Source: JAAEUB01 sp964550345
GTDB lineage: Bacteria; Pseudomonadota; Alphaproteobacteria; Rhodobacterales; Rhodobacteraceae
DNA length: 64,000 nt
NCBI GenBank assembly: GCA_964550345.1
Contig: CAZJYZ010000001.1
Location: 124,001 to 188,000, forward strand
Direction: 5' to 3'
The first letter of the stretch is position 1. Each line of letters begins with the position of its first letter. Below the pieces are notes generated by a model. The model worked only from the letters and a program-made list of their open reading frames with translations, was not told the origin of the DNA and made no database searches. A program made the position numbers and the translations under genes. Shown here one piece after another: positions 16,769 through 25,966 of the stretch.

Positions 16769-18163
16769 ATGGATGTCCTTTTCCTTTTCGTCATGGTGAT
16801 CGGCTTCATGCTGATCGGGGTGCCCATCGCTGTTTCGCTGGGCCTGAGCTCGATCATTTTCCTGCTGATATTTTCCGAAACCTCGCTGGCCTCGGTCGCG
16901 CAGAGTTTCTATCAGGCCGAGGCCGGGCATTACACGTTGCTGGCCATTCCGTTTTTCATCCTTGCCTCCAGTTTCATGTCCACCGGCGGCGTGGCCAAGC
17001 GCATCATTCGCTTTTCCATCGCCGTGGTCGGACATTTCCGCGGCGGGCTGGCGATCTCAGGCGTTTTCGCCTGTATGATGTTCGCCGCCCTTTCAGGCTC
17101 CAGCCCCGCCACCGTGGTCGCCATTGGTTCGATCGTGATCGTCGCCATGCGGCAGGTTGGGTATACCAAGGACTTCGCTGCCGGGGTAATCAGTAACGCC
17201 GGTACGCTTGGCATTCTGATCCCTCCATCTATCGTGATGGTAGTCTATGCCAGCGCTGTAGAAGTTTCCGTCGGCCGGATGTTTCTTGCCGGCGTTATTC
17301 CCGGCATTCTGGCAGGCACCATGTTGATGATCGCAATCTATATAATAGCCACGATCAAAAACATGCCCAAAGGCGAATGGGCGGGGTGGCGGGAAATATG
17401 GGAGAGTTTTGCTGACGCGGTCTGGGGCCTGTTACTGATCGTGATTATCATGGTTGGTATTTACGGTATTCCCGGCGTCACCAAAGCATTGTTCACCCCA
17501 ACCGAGGCTGCTGCTGTTGCTTCGATATACGCCTTTATCGTTGCCACTTTCATCTACCGCGACATGGGGCCGCTGGCGGCACGTGACGGGGAGGAGAAAA
17601 TAAGCCTCCTGAAGAAGCCGCAGGCGCTGATAACTGCGTTTTTTCATCGCGACACGCGTAATACTCTATTTGAGGCCGGACGTTTGACCATCACCCTGAT
17701 GTTCATCATCGCCAATGCGCTGATCCTGAAACATGTGCTGACGGACGAACAGATTCCGCAAAGTATCGCTAATGCCATGCTGTCGGCTGGCTTTGGTAAG
17801 ATCATGTTCCTGATCGTGGTCAATGTGATCTTGCTGATCGGTGGGCAATTCATGGAGCCATCGGGGCTGATCGTTATCGTGGCGCCTTTGGTCTTCCCAA
17901 TCGCCATCGAGCTTGGCGTTGATCCGATCCATCTGGGCATCATCATGGTGGTTAATATGGAGATTGGCATGATCACCCCACCGGTGGGCCTGAACCTGTT
18001 TGTCACCTCAGGGGTGGCCGGTATGCCGATGATGCGCGTTGTGCGTGCCGCCTTGCCTTTCCTGGCGGTGCTGATGGTTTTCCTGGTCATGATCACATAT
18101 ATACCATTCCTGTCGACCTGGCTGCCAAACCTGATGATGGGACCTGAGATTATAACCCATTAA
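16769..18163 (+). CDS. dctM: TRAP transporter large membrane subunit DctM
   Basis: A 464-residue polytopic protein of the DctM family, the sodium-coupled translocating subunit. Conserved segments include IGVPIAVSLGLSS at the N-terminus, GHYTLLAIPFFILAS, FAALSGSSPATVVAIGSI, NAGTLGILIPPSIVMVVYA and, near the end, EIGMITPPVGLNLFV. About 12 membrane segments are expected. It closes the dctPQM set; the GC-rich hairpins at 18176-18236 follow. Confidence 0.93.
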   Translation: MDVLFLFVMVIGFMLIGVPIAVSLGLSSIIFLLIFSETSLASVAQSFYQAEAGHYTLLAIPFFILASSFMSTGGVAKRIIRFSIAVVGHFRGGLAISGVFACMMFAALSGSSPATVVAIGSIVIVAMRQVGYTKDFAAGVISNAGTLGILIPPSIVMVVYASAVEVSVGRMFLAGVIPGILAGTMLMIAIYIIATIKNMPKGEWAGWREIWESFADAVWGLLLIVIIMVGIYGIPGVTKALFTPTEAAAVASIYAFIVATFIYRDMGPLAARDGEEKISLLKKPQALITAFFHRDTRNTLFEAGRLTITLMFIIANALILKHVLTDEQIPQSIANAMLSAGFGKIMFLIVVNVILLIGGQFMEPSGLIVIVAPLVFPIAIELGVDPIHLGIIMVVNMEIGMITPPVGLNLFVTSGVAGMPMMRVVRAALPFLAVLMVFLVMITYIPFLSTWLPNLMMGPEIITH

Positions 18164-18204
18164 ACCTTTGGGTTTCGCCGGGCTTGCGCCCGTCGACCGG
18201 GCGA

Positions 18205-18253
18205 GGGGGCGCTGCCCCCTCACACTCCCCCGGGATATTTGGGCAAGAGGAAG
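18205..18253 (+). repeat. GC-rich palindromic intergenic repeat, copy 1
   Basis: The stem GGGGGC (18205-18210) / GCCCCC (18214-18219) is followed by CACAC, a C-run, GGGATATTTG and a GGCAAGAGGAAG tail. Copy 2 at 51759-51805 has the same order of parts. Another stem, GGGC..GCCC at about 18179-18191, lies just upstream. Elements of this design are common between Rhodobacterales genes in my experience and may also terminate the dctPQM message. Confidence 0.55.
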
Positions 18254-18325
18254 AGCAATTTCCTCGGTGGTTATCACCTGGCGGGGCGGCTAAAATGCCG
18301 AATTGGCTGGAACCGGAGAACTTGA

Positions 18326-18997
18326 ATGATACAGGTTTTGACAGAGTGGAGCGAGTTTGTTGCTGCTTTTGTCATCTTCTTCGTTTCTCACAGATTGCCC
18401 CTTCGTCCCGAGATTAAGGGTTGGGTCGGCCGACAGATCGGAGCCGGTGGATTTACTCTGATCTATTCGTTGATGTCTGTTGCGGTGCTCAGCTGGGTGA
18501 TCATTGCCGCCGGACGCGCACCGTATGTCGAGCTTTGGGGACAGGCAATCTGGATGAACCATGCAGCTTTGGCACTGATGGGGGTGGCAACACTTTTGTT
18601 TGCGCAGGCCATAGGACGCCCAAACCCACTGTCGTTCGGAGGTCTTGGCAACCACCGTTTTGATCCGGCAAATCCCGGTCTGATCGGTTGGACCCGCCAC
18701 CCGTTGCTATTGGTACTTGGTCTTTGGGCGCTGGCGCATGTTCTGCCGAACGGCAACCTTGCCCATGTCCTGATGTTCGGCCAATTCGCCATGTTTTCTC
18801 TTATTGGGCAGCGCATCATCGACCGGCGAAAAAAACGCCTTTTGGGCGAAGTAGAATGGGCGCGACTGGCAGCAACAAGGCGGCAGGCTGGATTCACCGT
18901 GAACGGTTTTGTTCGCATGTTGGCAGGTGTGGCGCTCTACTTGTCTTTGGTTTACGCCCACAGGCCTGTTATTGGTGTCGACCCGCTTGGTTTCTAG
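18326..18997 (+). CDS. NnrU-family membrane protein
   Basis: A 223-residue membrane protein with about six helices. It matches the NnrU family by the N-terminal FVIFFVSHRLPLRPEIKGWVG segment, the GWTRHPLLLVLGLWALAH motif and the LIGQRIIDRRKK segment. NnrU proteins were first met next to denitrification genes and resemble NnrU/isoprenylcysteine methyltransferase-like membrane enzymes; no nitrate or nitric-oxide genes occur nearby, so the role here is open. It stands alone, between the TRAP operon and the phn operon. Confidence 0.82.
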   Translation: MIQVLTEWSEFVAAFVIFFVSHRLPLRPEIKGWVGRQIGAGGFTLIYSLMSVAVLSWVIIAAGRAPYVELWGQAIWMNHAALALMGVATLLFAQAIGRPNPLSFGGLGNHRFDPANPGLIGWTRHPLLLVLGLWALAHVLPNGNLAHVLMFGQFAMFSLIGQRIIDRRKKRLLGEVEWARLAATRRQAGFTVNGFVRMLAGVALYLSLVYAHRPVIGVDPLGF

Positions 18998-19130
18998 CAA
19001 AGCGTGGCAGAATTACAGGGAGCAAACCAGCAAAACGCTTGTTATCTTGGGGCAAAGTGACTCATTTTCCTTTGCGCACAAACAGAATCCCCCTAATGTG
19101 ATCTGATACAAAACTAACAGGGAGAAAAAA

Positions 19131-20102
19131 ATGAACGTGCTGTCAAAGCTAACTTCGGTATCCGCCTTTTTGCTGGGTCTGGCAATTGCCGGGTCTGCCA
19201 GCGCCGCTTGCGAACGTGGGACACTGGACGATCGCTTCTGCGATGTAGACGGTGACCTGATCGCCGATATTCCAACTGATTCCAGCGAGTGGCTGGACCC
19301 TGACACACTGATATTTGCGTACACACCGGTTGAAGACCCCGCCGTATATAAAGAAGTATGGTCTGAATTCCTCGCCCATCTGGAAGCAAAAACCGGAAAA
19401 GACGTTGTATTCTTCCCGGTTCAGTCAAACGCAGCGCAGATCGAAGCTATGCGTTCAGGCCGCCTGCACATTTCCGGGTTTAACACCGGATCAAACCCGC
19501 TGGCCGTGAACTGCGCAGGTTTCCGTCCTTTCACCATCATGGCGTCTCTTGACGGTAATTTTGGCTATGAGATGGAGATCCTGACGTATCCGGGTTCGGG
19601 CATCGAAAGCGTGGAAGACATCAAAGGTGGTCAGCTTGCCTTCACCTCGCCGACCTCAAACTCGGGCTTCAAGGCGCCTTCAGCGATCCTGAAGGGTGAC
19701 TACAACATGATCCCGGATCGTGATTTTGAGCCGGTCTTCTCGGGCAAGCACGACAACTCGATCCTTGGCGTTGCGAACCAGGACTACCCTGCAGCTTCCA
19801 TCGCTAACTCGGTTCTGAACCGGATGATCAGCCGTGGTGTTGTTACTGAAGATCAGGTGATCTCGATCTACAAATCGCAAACCTTCCCGACCACAGGCTT
19901 TGGTGTTGTCTACAACCTCAAGCCTGAACTGCAAGCCGCAGTGCAGGATGCGTTCTTCTCATTCGAGTGGGAAGGCACCAAACTGCAGGAAGAGTTTGAG
20001 AAGTCGAATGAAGGTCAGTTCCTTCCTATGAACTACAAAGATTTCTGGGAAGTTATCCGCAAGATCGATACAGCCAACGGCGTATCCTACGCCTGCGAAT
20101 AA
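19131..20102 (+). CDS. phnD: Phosphonate/phosphite/phosphate-type ABC binding protein PhnD
   Basis: A 323-residue periplasmic protein with a signal peptide ending near residue 25 (SASA-AC). It is a PhnD-family binding protein: IFAYTPVEDPAVYKEVW, then VQSNAAQIEAMRSGRLHISG and the phosph(on)ate-loop segment FTSPTSNSGFKAPSA. The mature part has four cysteines, two near each end, that could form disulfides. The ligand could be a phosphonate, phosphite or another phosphorus oxyanion. A GGGAG box precedes the start and a stem-loop follows the stop. Confidence 0.9.
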   Translation: MNVLSKLTSVSAFLLGLAIAGSASAACERGTLDDRFCDVDGDLIADIPTDSSEWLDPDTLIFAYTPVEDPAVYKEVWSEFLAHLEAKTGKDVVFFPVQSNAAQIEAMRSGRLHISGFNTGSNPLAVNCAGFRPFTIMASLDGNFGYEMEILTYPGSGIESVEDIKGGQLAFTSPTSNSGFKAPSAILKGDYNMIPDRDFEPVFSGKHDNSILGVANQDYPAASIANSVLNRMISRGVVTEDQVISIYKSQTFPTTGFGVVYNLKPELQAAVQDAFFSFEWEGTKLQEEFEKSNEGQFLPMNYKDFWEVIRKIDTANGVSYACE

Positions 20103-20122
20103 TCTGACAATAAACATAAAAT

Positions 20123-20151
20123 GCGGTGGTCCGGTGCGTCCGGGCTACCGC
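20123..20151 (+). other. Intercistronic stem-loop between phnD and phnC
   Basis: GCGGTGGTCCGG (20123-20134) pairs with CCGGGCTACCGC (20140-20151) with G-T wobbles and a 5-nt loop. The A/T tract that follows is short and mixed, so it is more likely a message-stability or attenuation element than a full terminator. Confidence 0.65.
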
Positions 20152-20173
20152 TATAATAATTTAGGGGTAGGGA

Positions 20174-20962
20174 ATGCTGCGTTTAGAGGGTTTGGACAAG
20201 ACATATGCGACCGGAGACCGGGCGCTGAAAGCAGTGGATCTGGAGGTGCCCAAGGGGCAGGTTCTGGCGCTGATCGGCCCGTCGGGGGCGGGTAAATCAA
20301 CAATGATCCGGTGCATCAACCGGCTGGTAGAGCCCACAGGCGGCAAAGCCCATCTTGATGACGTGGAGCTGACCACACTCTCTTCAGCAGCCCTGCGTCG
20401 CGAGCGTCGCCGCATGGGGATGATATTTCAGGAATATGCGCTGGTTGAACGACTGACGGTGATGGAAAACGTCCTGTCCGGCCGTCTTGGCTATGTGGGC
20501 TTCTGGCGTTCATTCCTGCGCAAGTTTCCGCAAAAGGACGTGGATGAGGCATACCGCCTGCTGGACCGCGTTGGCCTTTTGCACATGGCGGATAAACGCG
20601 CCGATGAACTTTCGGGTGGACAACGCCAGCGGGTGGGCATCTGCCGCGCTTTGATACAAAACCCGGCGCTGTTGCTGGTGGATGAACCCACCGCGTCACT
20701 GGACCCAAAAACCAGCCGCGAGATCATGCGCTTGATCGTAGAAATGTGCCGCGAGCGCGAATTGGCGGCGATTATCAATATCCATGACGTAGCATTGGCT
20801 CAAATGTTTGTGGAGCGCGTGGTGGGGCTGGAGCTTGGCGCTCTGGTCTTTGACGGATCACCCGAGGAACTGACCCCGGATGTTCTTACACGCATTTACG
20901 GCGAGGAAGACTGGGAAGCAACGATTGAGACCATAGATGAAGACGACGAGGACGAGGCATGA
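20174..20962 (+). CDS. phnC: Phosphonate-type ABC transporter ATPase PhnC
   Basis: A 262-residue ATPase of the PhnC family. Walker A GPSGAGKST lies at 35-43, then the Q-loop IFQEYALVERLTVMENVL typical of PhnC, the signature LSGGQRQRVGICRAL and Walker B LLLVDEPTASLD. The C-terminal tail is strongly acidic (about eight Asp/Glu in the last ten residues). It overlaps phnE1 by 4 nt. Confidence 0.92.
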   Translation: MLRLEGLDKTYATGDRALKAVDLEVPKGQVLALIGPSGAGKSTMIRCINRLVEPTGGKAHLDDVELTTLSSAALRRERRRMGMIFQEYALVERLTVMENVLSGRLGYVGFWRSFLRKFPQKDVDEAYRLLDRVGLLHMADKRADELSGGQRQRVGICRALIQNPALLLVDEPTASLDPKTSREIMRLIVEMCRERELAAIINIHDVALAQMFVERVVGLELGALVFDGSPEELTPDVLTRIYGEEDWEATIETIDEDDEDEA

Positions 20963-21783
20963 CCGGCCCCTCTGTCTCGGAACTTGACACAATTATTGGC
21001 AATGGCTGGAAGAAGCCGCCATTAATCAAGCGCACATGGCTGCGCTGGGGGCTGCTGATTTGTGGTCTGGTCTATCTGGTCCTTGCCATCAACTCGGTCG
21101 AGGTCAACTGGTCACGCGTCTACGAAGGGCTGGACCGTGGAGCCAAGTTTGTTGGGGCCTTCACCCATCCCGATTTTGTCAGCCGCTGGACAGATATCCG
21201 TGAGGGTATGCTGGAAAGCATCATCATGACCATTGCGTCATCGGTTGTCGGCATAGCCATCTCGATCCCCATCGGGCTTGGTGCTGCGCGTAACATTGCC
21301 CCCCTGCCCGTCTATATGGTTTGTCGCGGCATTGTCGCCGTCAGCCGGGCGCTACAGGAGATTATCGTTGCCATCCTGCTGGTGGCAATCTTTGGCTTTG
21401 GCCCACTGGCCGGGTTCCTGACCCTAAGCTTTGCCACGATCGGCTTCCTGTCCAAATTGCTGGCAGAAGATATCGAAAGCATGGACAAAGTTCAGGCCGA
21501 GGCTATCAAGGCTTCTGGTGCAAAATGGTGGCAGTGGATCAACTACGGGGTGCAACCGCAGGTCATGCCACGCCTGATCGGTCTTTCGATGTACCGGGTT
21601 GATATCAACTTCCGTGAAAGCGCCATTTTGGGTCTGGTGGGCGCGGGCGGTATCGGGGCAACCCTGAACACCGCCTTTGACCGATATGAATACGATACCG
21701 CTGCCGCAATTCTGATAATGATTATTCTGATCGTTATGGCACTGGAATATCTGTCAGGGATTATCAGGGCGAGGGTTCAGTAA
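20959..21783 (+). CDS. phnE: Phosphonate-type ABC transporter permease PhnE (first copy)
   Basis: A 274-residue inner-membrane permease with about five or six helices. The coupling motif DKVQAEAIKASGAKWWQW and the following INFRESAILGLVGAGGIG are diagnostic for PhnE. It forms a heterodimer with the second PhnE encoded next; the two are related but only moderately similar. It ends at the A of the next gene's start (TAATG). Confidence 0.92.
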   Translation: MTGPSVSELDTIIGNGWKKPPLIKRTWLRWGLLICGLVYLVLAINSVEVNWSRVYEGLDRGAKFVGAFTHPDFVSRWTDIREGMLESIIMTIASSVVGIAISIPIGLGAARNIAPLPVYMVCRGIVAVSRALQEIIVAILLVAIFGFGPLAGFLTLSFATIGFLSKLLAEDIESMDKVQAEAIKASGAKWWQWINYGVQPQVMPRLIGLSMYRVDINFRESAILGLVGAGGIGATLNTAFDRYEYDTAAAILIMIILIVMALEYLSGIIRARVQ

Positions 21784-22601
21784 TGGTTAGCATCAAAAAA
21801 TCTGACGGCACCCAAATCTGGCGCCGCCGTACCCAGGGCGAAAGCATGGTGCGTTGGTTCGGCTGGCTGCTGGGTGTGGCTGTATTCGTCTGGGCCTGGA
21901 ATTATATTTCAGAAGCAACCACGTGGTTCTTCGTTTGGGATGCCCCACGCATTGCGGGCGATATCCTCAGCCGGGCCACTCCACCACGCTGGACCTACAT
22001 GGAAAAGCTTTGGGAACCGATCTGGGACACGCTGAATATCGCAACACTGGGAACCATAGCGGCTTTGGTCATGGCGGTGCCGGTGGCCTTTCTGGCGGCG
22101 CGCAACACCACGCCTTCCAAACTGTTCATCCGGCCTATTGCCCTCCTGATCATTGTTTCGACGCGCTCGATCAACTCACTGATTTGGGCTCTGTTGCTGA
22201 TTGCCATTATCGGTCCCGGCGTTTTTGCCGGAATCGTCGCCATCTCGATCCGCTCGATCGGCTTCTGTGCCAAGCTGCTTTATGAGGCCATCGAAGAGAT
22301 TAACGAAGTGCAGGTCGAGGCGATTACTGCCACTGGCGCTGGCAAGCTACAGACAATGGTCTACGGCATTGTTCCGCAGATCATGCCTGCTTTCGCCGGT
22401 ATCGCGGTCTTTCGCTGGGATATCAACATCCGCGAAAGCACAGTGCTGGGGCTGGTGGGGGCTGGTGGTATCGGCCTTCAGCTTTCTTCGTCCCTCAATG
22501 TTCTGGCATGGCCGCAGGTAACGCTGATCTTGCTTGTAATTCTGGTCGCAGTTGTTCTGGGCGAGTGGGTTTCCGCAAAGGTTCGGGGTGCGATTATCTG
22601 A
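21783..22601 (+). CDS. phnE2: Phosphonate-type ABC transporter permease PhnE (second copy)
   Basis: A 272-residue PhnE-family permease. It repeats the family motifs of the first copy: NEVQVEAITATGAGKLQT as the ATPase-coupling loop and INIRESTVLGLVGAGGIG. The N-terminus has a charged stretch (about 25 residues) before the first helix. Start and stop overlap both neighbours by 1 nt (TAATG and TGATG), so the HAD hydrolase that follows is made from the same message. Confidence 0.92.
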   Translation: MVSIKKSDGTQIWRRRTQGESMVRWFGWLLGVAVFVWAWNYISEATTWFFVWDAPRIAGDILSRATPPRWTYMEKLWEPIWDTLNIATLGTIAALVMAVPVAFLAARNTTPSKLFIRPIALLIIVSTRSINSLIWALLLIAIIGPGVFAGIVAISIRSIGFCAKLLYEAIEEINEVQVEAITATGAGKLQTMVYGIVPQIMPAFAGIAVFRWDINIRESTVLGLVGAGGIGLQLSSSLNVLAWPQVTLILLVILVAVVLGEWVSAKVRGAII

Positions 22602-23500
22602 TGAATTCCGACGCGGCTTGGGCGTTCGACGCCTATGAAGCCGTGCGTGCACGGCTTCCAGAAACCACATACCCGACTATATCACGCCAAGTTGATCATC
22701 TTGGTGACCTCAAGGATGAAGTCGACGTTTACCTGCTGGATGCGTTCGGGGTTTTGAATATCGGCGAAACCGCAATTTCCGGCGCGCCCGAGCGCATCGC
22801 GGAGCTGCAGCAAGCAGGCAAGCAGGTTATTGTGGTCTCTAACGCGGCCTCGGTCCCCAAACGAGTTTTGTTGGAGAAGTACGCAAGACTTGGGTTTTCC
22901 TTTGCGCCTGAAAATGTGCTTTCCAGCCGCGAAGTGTTGCTGTCAGCATTAGGTGATATGCATTTGGGCCATATCGGCATGATGGGGCTTGAGGCCTATG
23001 GACGTGAGGATCTGGAAAACCTTGATTTCTCCTTCCTGACGGATGACCCGGCGAGTTTTGACAAAGCCGACAGCTTTGTCCTGATGGGCGCAGGCAAGTG
23101 GAGTGATGTCCAACAGACGTTACTGGAAAATGCCCTGATACGGCGCGCGCGTCCGCTTCTGGTCGGCAACCCCGACATAGTTGCCCCGCGCGAAAACGGA
23201 CTATCGCGGGAGCCGGGATATTTCGCCCACCAGCTTGCCGATCGCACCGGGGTAGAACCGCAGTTTTTCGGTAAACCCTATGGGAACGCTTTTGACATGG
23301 CTCTGGCTAAGGTTTCAAACGTGGATAGGTCACGGATAGTGATGGTCGGAGATACACTGCACACAGATATTTTGGGTGGACAGGCGGCTGGTGTGACAAC
23401 AGCCCTGATCACCCACCACGGGGCCCTGAAGGGATTGGACGTGGATGAAGCGATCAAACGCTCAGGGATTACACCTCATTACATAATGCCAGATCCGTAA
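22601..23500 (+). CDS. HAD-family class IIA hydrolase encoded in the phn operon
   Basis: A 299-residue protein of the alphaproteobacterial HAD class IIA group (TIGR01459-like, related to NagD). Motif I is LLDAFGVL with nucleophile Asp47, but the usual second Asp at +2 is Phe49. Motif II is VVSNAAS, the motif III lysine lies in FFGKPYGN and motif IV is VGDTLHTD. The start at 22601 overlaps the permease stop (TGATG); a longer frame into phnE2 is rejected. Co-translation with a phosphorus-compound importer suggests it acts on the imported substrate. A paralogue lies at 38409. Confidence 0.88.
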   Translation: MNSDAAWAFDAYEAVRARLPETTYPTISRQVDHLGDLKDEVDVYLLDAFGVLNIGETAISGAPERIAELQQAGKQVIVVSNAASVPKRVLLEKYARLGFSFAPENVLSSREVLLSALGDMHLGHIGMMGLEAYGREDLENLDFSFLTDDPASFDKADSFVLMGAGKWSDVQQTLLENALIRRARPLLVGNPDIVAPRENGLSREPGYFAHQLADRTGVEPQFFGKPYGNAFDMALAKVSNVDRSRIVMVGDTLHTDILGGQAAGVTTALITHHGALKGLDVDEAIKRSGITPHYIMPDP

Positions 23501-23816
23501 AGTATTAGTACCAGTTTTGGCTAGCAACTTGGCAGGGGTAAAAAATAAAGGCTAGAAATCAGCGTCATTTAGCTGTGGTCTGGTATTTTTTGTTGACTCA
23601 TTGTCGCAGGGTATTCACCCTGACCCGGTGAGGATTTACCAACTGTAAAAAGTTAGGTCCAAAGCAGACGCGTATTCGGGGAGATTGCAAAGCAAAGACC
23701 CCCTATGCACAACGATGACAAGGCCTTTCGTGTCATATGACCGACACACAAGGCTTACAAAAGATAAGGAGCGGGCCAAACCGCTTCGATTAAACCCAAG
23801 AAGGAGAGGAAAATAA
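23501..23816. other. Intergenic region upstream of the opp-type operon
   Basis: No gene is seen in these 316 nt. A small hairpin GGGTATTCACCC lies at about 23609-23620, and a 10-bp palindrome GTCATATGAC at 23734-23743 sits about 75 nt before the binding-protein start; either could be regulatory. An AAGGAGAGG ribosome-binding site directly precedes the gene. Confidence 0.4.
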
Positions 23817-25859
23817 ATGAAATCATTATTTTATTCAAGCGTTGCTTTGGTAGCGCTGACAGGAGCGGCTAGTGCCGCGTCTTGTCCGGCGGTTACCGTC
23901 GCTGACATGATGGGGGTCGCTGCTGGCGAGCACCGTCAGCAATATGAACTGGCCGAGTATGAGGCAGCCGCTGGTTGCACCATGGAATACAGCGCCAATC
24001 CGGACGCTGCTGAAATGAATGGTCGCATTCAGGGTAACCCTGAAATGCCGGATTTGGCCGACCGTCTGCCCAGTGAGCCACTTGTTGTCGTGCCATACGA
24101 GCAAATCGGCGCTTATGGCAACACGCTCGATATCATCTCGAACGCGACCGAGGCCGGCACATCTGACATGATGTCTGTGCGTCACGTAAACTTGGTGCGG
24201 TATTCGGATGACCTTGAAACGATTGTTCCTAACGTCGCCAAGAGCTGGTCGTGGAATGATGACTTCACCCAGCTGACATTCACCCTGCGTGCAGGTCACC
24301 GCTGGTCAGATGGCGCGCCGTTTACCTCGGCAGACATCAAATTTTGGCATGACAACCTGATGCTGGACGAAAATGTCATCGCATCTACCAAAGACTACGT
24401 TCTGGTCGGCGGTGAGCGTATGACCGTTGATACCCCTGACCCGCAAACGGTTGTCTTCAACCTGCCAGCACCCAAGCCTGGCCTGTTGTCACACTTTGCC
24501 AACCACTATGCGCAAGGCTTCCAGCCGATGCACTTCCTCGGTCAGTTCCACCCGGACGTCGACCCGAATGCTGATGCAAATGCACAGGCACTCGGCTTCG
24601 AAACCGGCTATGACGTGATCAAAGCCTATTATGGCTCATCAGACTGGATGGATACGCCGACACCGATGCTGGGCAACCCAGACAAAGTTGCAGGCATGCC
24701 CGCAGCGGCCCATCCGACACTGGAAAGCCATATCGTGATCGCGGAAAGCACCGAAGGGCGCCATTTCGTGGCCAACCCTTACTACTTCAAGGTGGACACA
24801 ACCGGTCAGCAATTGCCCTATATCAGTGAGCACGACGAGACCTTCGTCACAGAAACCGAAGTTCGGGTTCTGAAGCTGGTTAACGGCGAAGTCGACTATA
24901 AGACGCAGTCACTGTCGCTTGAAATGGCACCGATCCTGCTGGATGGCGCAGAGGCTGGTGACTACACCGTCGATATGCGCCCGGTTATCTCTAACCCGAG
25001 CCTTTCGTTCAACGTGACTAGCGAAGACGAAGAAAAGCGTGCGATTTTCGCTGACGTTCGTTTCCGCGAAGCCATGTCTGCGGCGATGAACCGGGATGAG
25101 ATGAACGAAGTTGCGTTCTTTGGCCTTGGCACACCGACACAATACGTCGCTCTGTCGCCTGCTCCGGGCTGGATCAGCCAGGATCTGCTGGACTACAACA
25201 TCGCCTTTGACCAAGATAAAGCCAATGGCCTGTTGGATGAGATTGGTCTGGTTGATCAGGACGGTGACGGTTTCCGTGACCTGCCTTCCGGCAAACCGCT
25301 GGTTCTGAATCTGCAGTACGCTACCCAGGAGTTCTCGGCCAAAGTGGCTGAACTTGCTGCGCAGCATTGGTCAGATGTGGGTGTTAAAACCACGGCCAAA
25401 GAAGTTACCGCGGATGAGTATCGTTCGGCACAATCGGCCAACCAGCTGGACATTGGTGCGTGGAACAAATCCATGCCACTTGCGGTTCTGATGGGCAACA
25501 ACGAGCTGTTCAAGCCACCGTTTGAAAACTACTTTAAACACCGGACCGGTATGCTTTGGGCCGAGTATGTTGAAAGTGGCGGAGAACGTGGTGTAGAGCC
25601 TCCGGCTTACGTTGGTGAAATGTCTGCAGACATTGATGCGTTCCAATCCGCACCTCCGGGTTCGGCCGAAAGCGCAGAAATCGGCGCTCGCATGGTGCGG
25701 ACAATGGTCGAAAGCCAGCTGTTCCTGGGCACTGTCATGGCGGTTGCGCCGACATTCCACCGCAATGCTGTGAAGAACATGCCACAGTTCATGACAGCGT
25801 CTTACGATTATTACTGGGCTTACCCTTACCGGGGTGACCAGTGGTCGCTGGACGACTAA
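23817..25859 (+). CDS. Large peptide/opine-type ABC transporter binding protein (SBP_bac_5)
   Basis: A 680-residue periplasmic binding protein, well above the usual 500-550 of DppA/OppA. A signal peptide ends near residue 20 (ASAA-SC). An N-terminal extension of about 80 residues with two cysteines precedes the SBP_bac_5 core (VPNVAKSWSWNDDFTQLTFTLRAGHRWSDGAPFTSADI). The long form resembles binding proteins for bulky or cyclic ligands such as opines or antibiotics rather than short peptides; the ligand is not predictable. It heads a complete five-gene transporter set. Confidence 0.9.
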   Translation: MKSLFYSSVALVALTGAASAASCPAVTVADMMGVAAGEHRQQYELAEYEAAAGCTMEYSANPDAAEMNGRIQGNPEMPDLADRLPSEPLVVVPYEQIGAYGNTLDIISNATEAGTSDMMSVRHVNLVRYSDDLETIVPNVAKSWSWNDDFTQLTFTLRAGHRWSDGAPFTSADIKFWHDNLMLDENVIASTKDYVLVGGERMTVDTPDPQTVVFNLPAPKPGLLSHFANHYAQGFQPMHFLGQFHPDVDPNADANAQALGFETGYDVIKAYYGSSDWMDTPTPMLGNPDKVAGMPAAAHPTLESHIVIAESTEGRHFVANPYYFKVDTTGQQLPYISEHDETFVTETEVRVLKLVNGEVDYKTQSLSLEMAPILLDGAEAGDYTVDMRPVISNPSLSFNVTSEDEEKRAIFADVRFREAMSAAMNRDEMNEVAFFGLGTPTQYVALSPAPGWISQDLLDYNIAFDQDKANGLLDEIGLVDQDGDGFRDLPSGKPLVLNLQYATQEFSAKVAELAAQHWSDVGVKTTAKEVTADEYRSAQSANQLDIGAWNKSMPLAVLMGNNELFKPPFENYFKHRTGMLWAEYVESGGERGVEPPAYVGEMSADIDAFQSAPPGSAESAEIGARMVRTMVESQLFLGTVMAVAPTFHRNAVKNMPQFMTASYDYYWAYPYRGDQWSLDD

Positions 25860-25885
25860 GCGTCTGATCTGAACACAAAAAAATA

Positions 25886-25914
25886 GCTACGGGCGGAGAA
25901 TTCCCGCCCGTAGC
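25886..25914 (+). other. Intercistronic stem-loop after the binding-protein gene
   Basis: GCTACGGGCGG (25886-25896) and CCGCCCGTAGC (25904-25914) form a perfect 11-bp stem with a 7-nt loop. An A-tract precedes it and no T-tract follows, so on the transcribed strand it is a stability element or RNA-processing site, not an intrinsic terminator. Confidence 0.78.
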
Positions 25915-25966
25915 ACACAAAAGAATAAGACCAAAAATGGTCACTTGAATACCCATGGGGGGTGAG

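Noticed and set aside
18998..19130. Pho box upstream of phnD
   Set aside because: No pair of CTGTCAT-like repeats with 11-nt spacing is visible, so PhoB control cannot be claimed.
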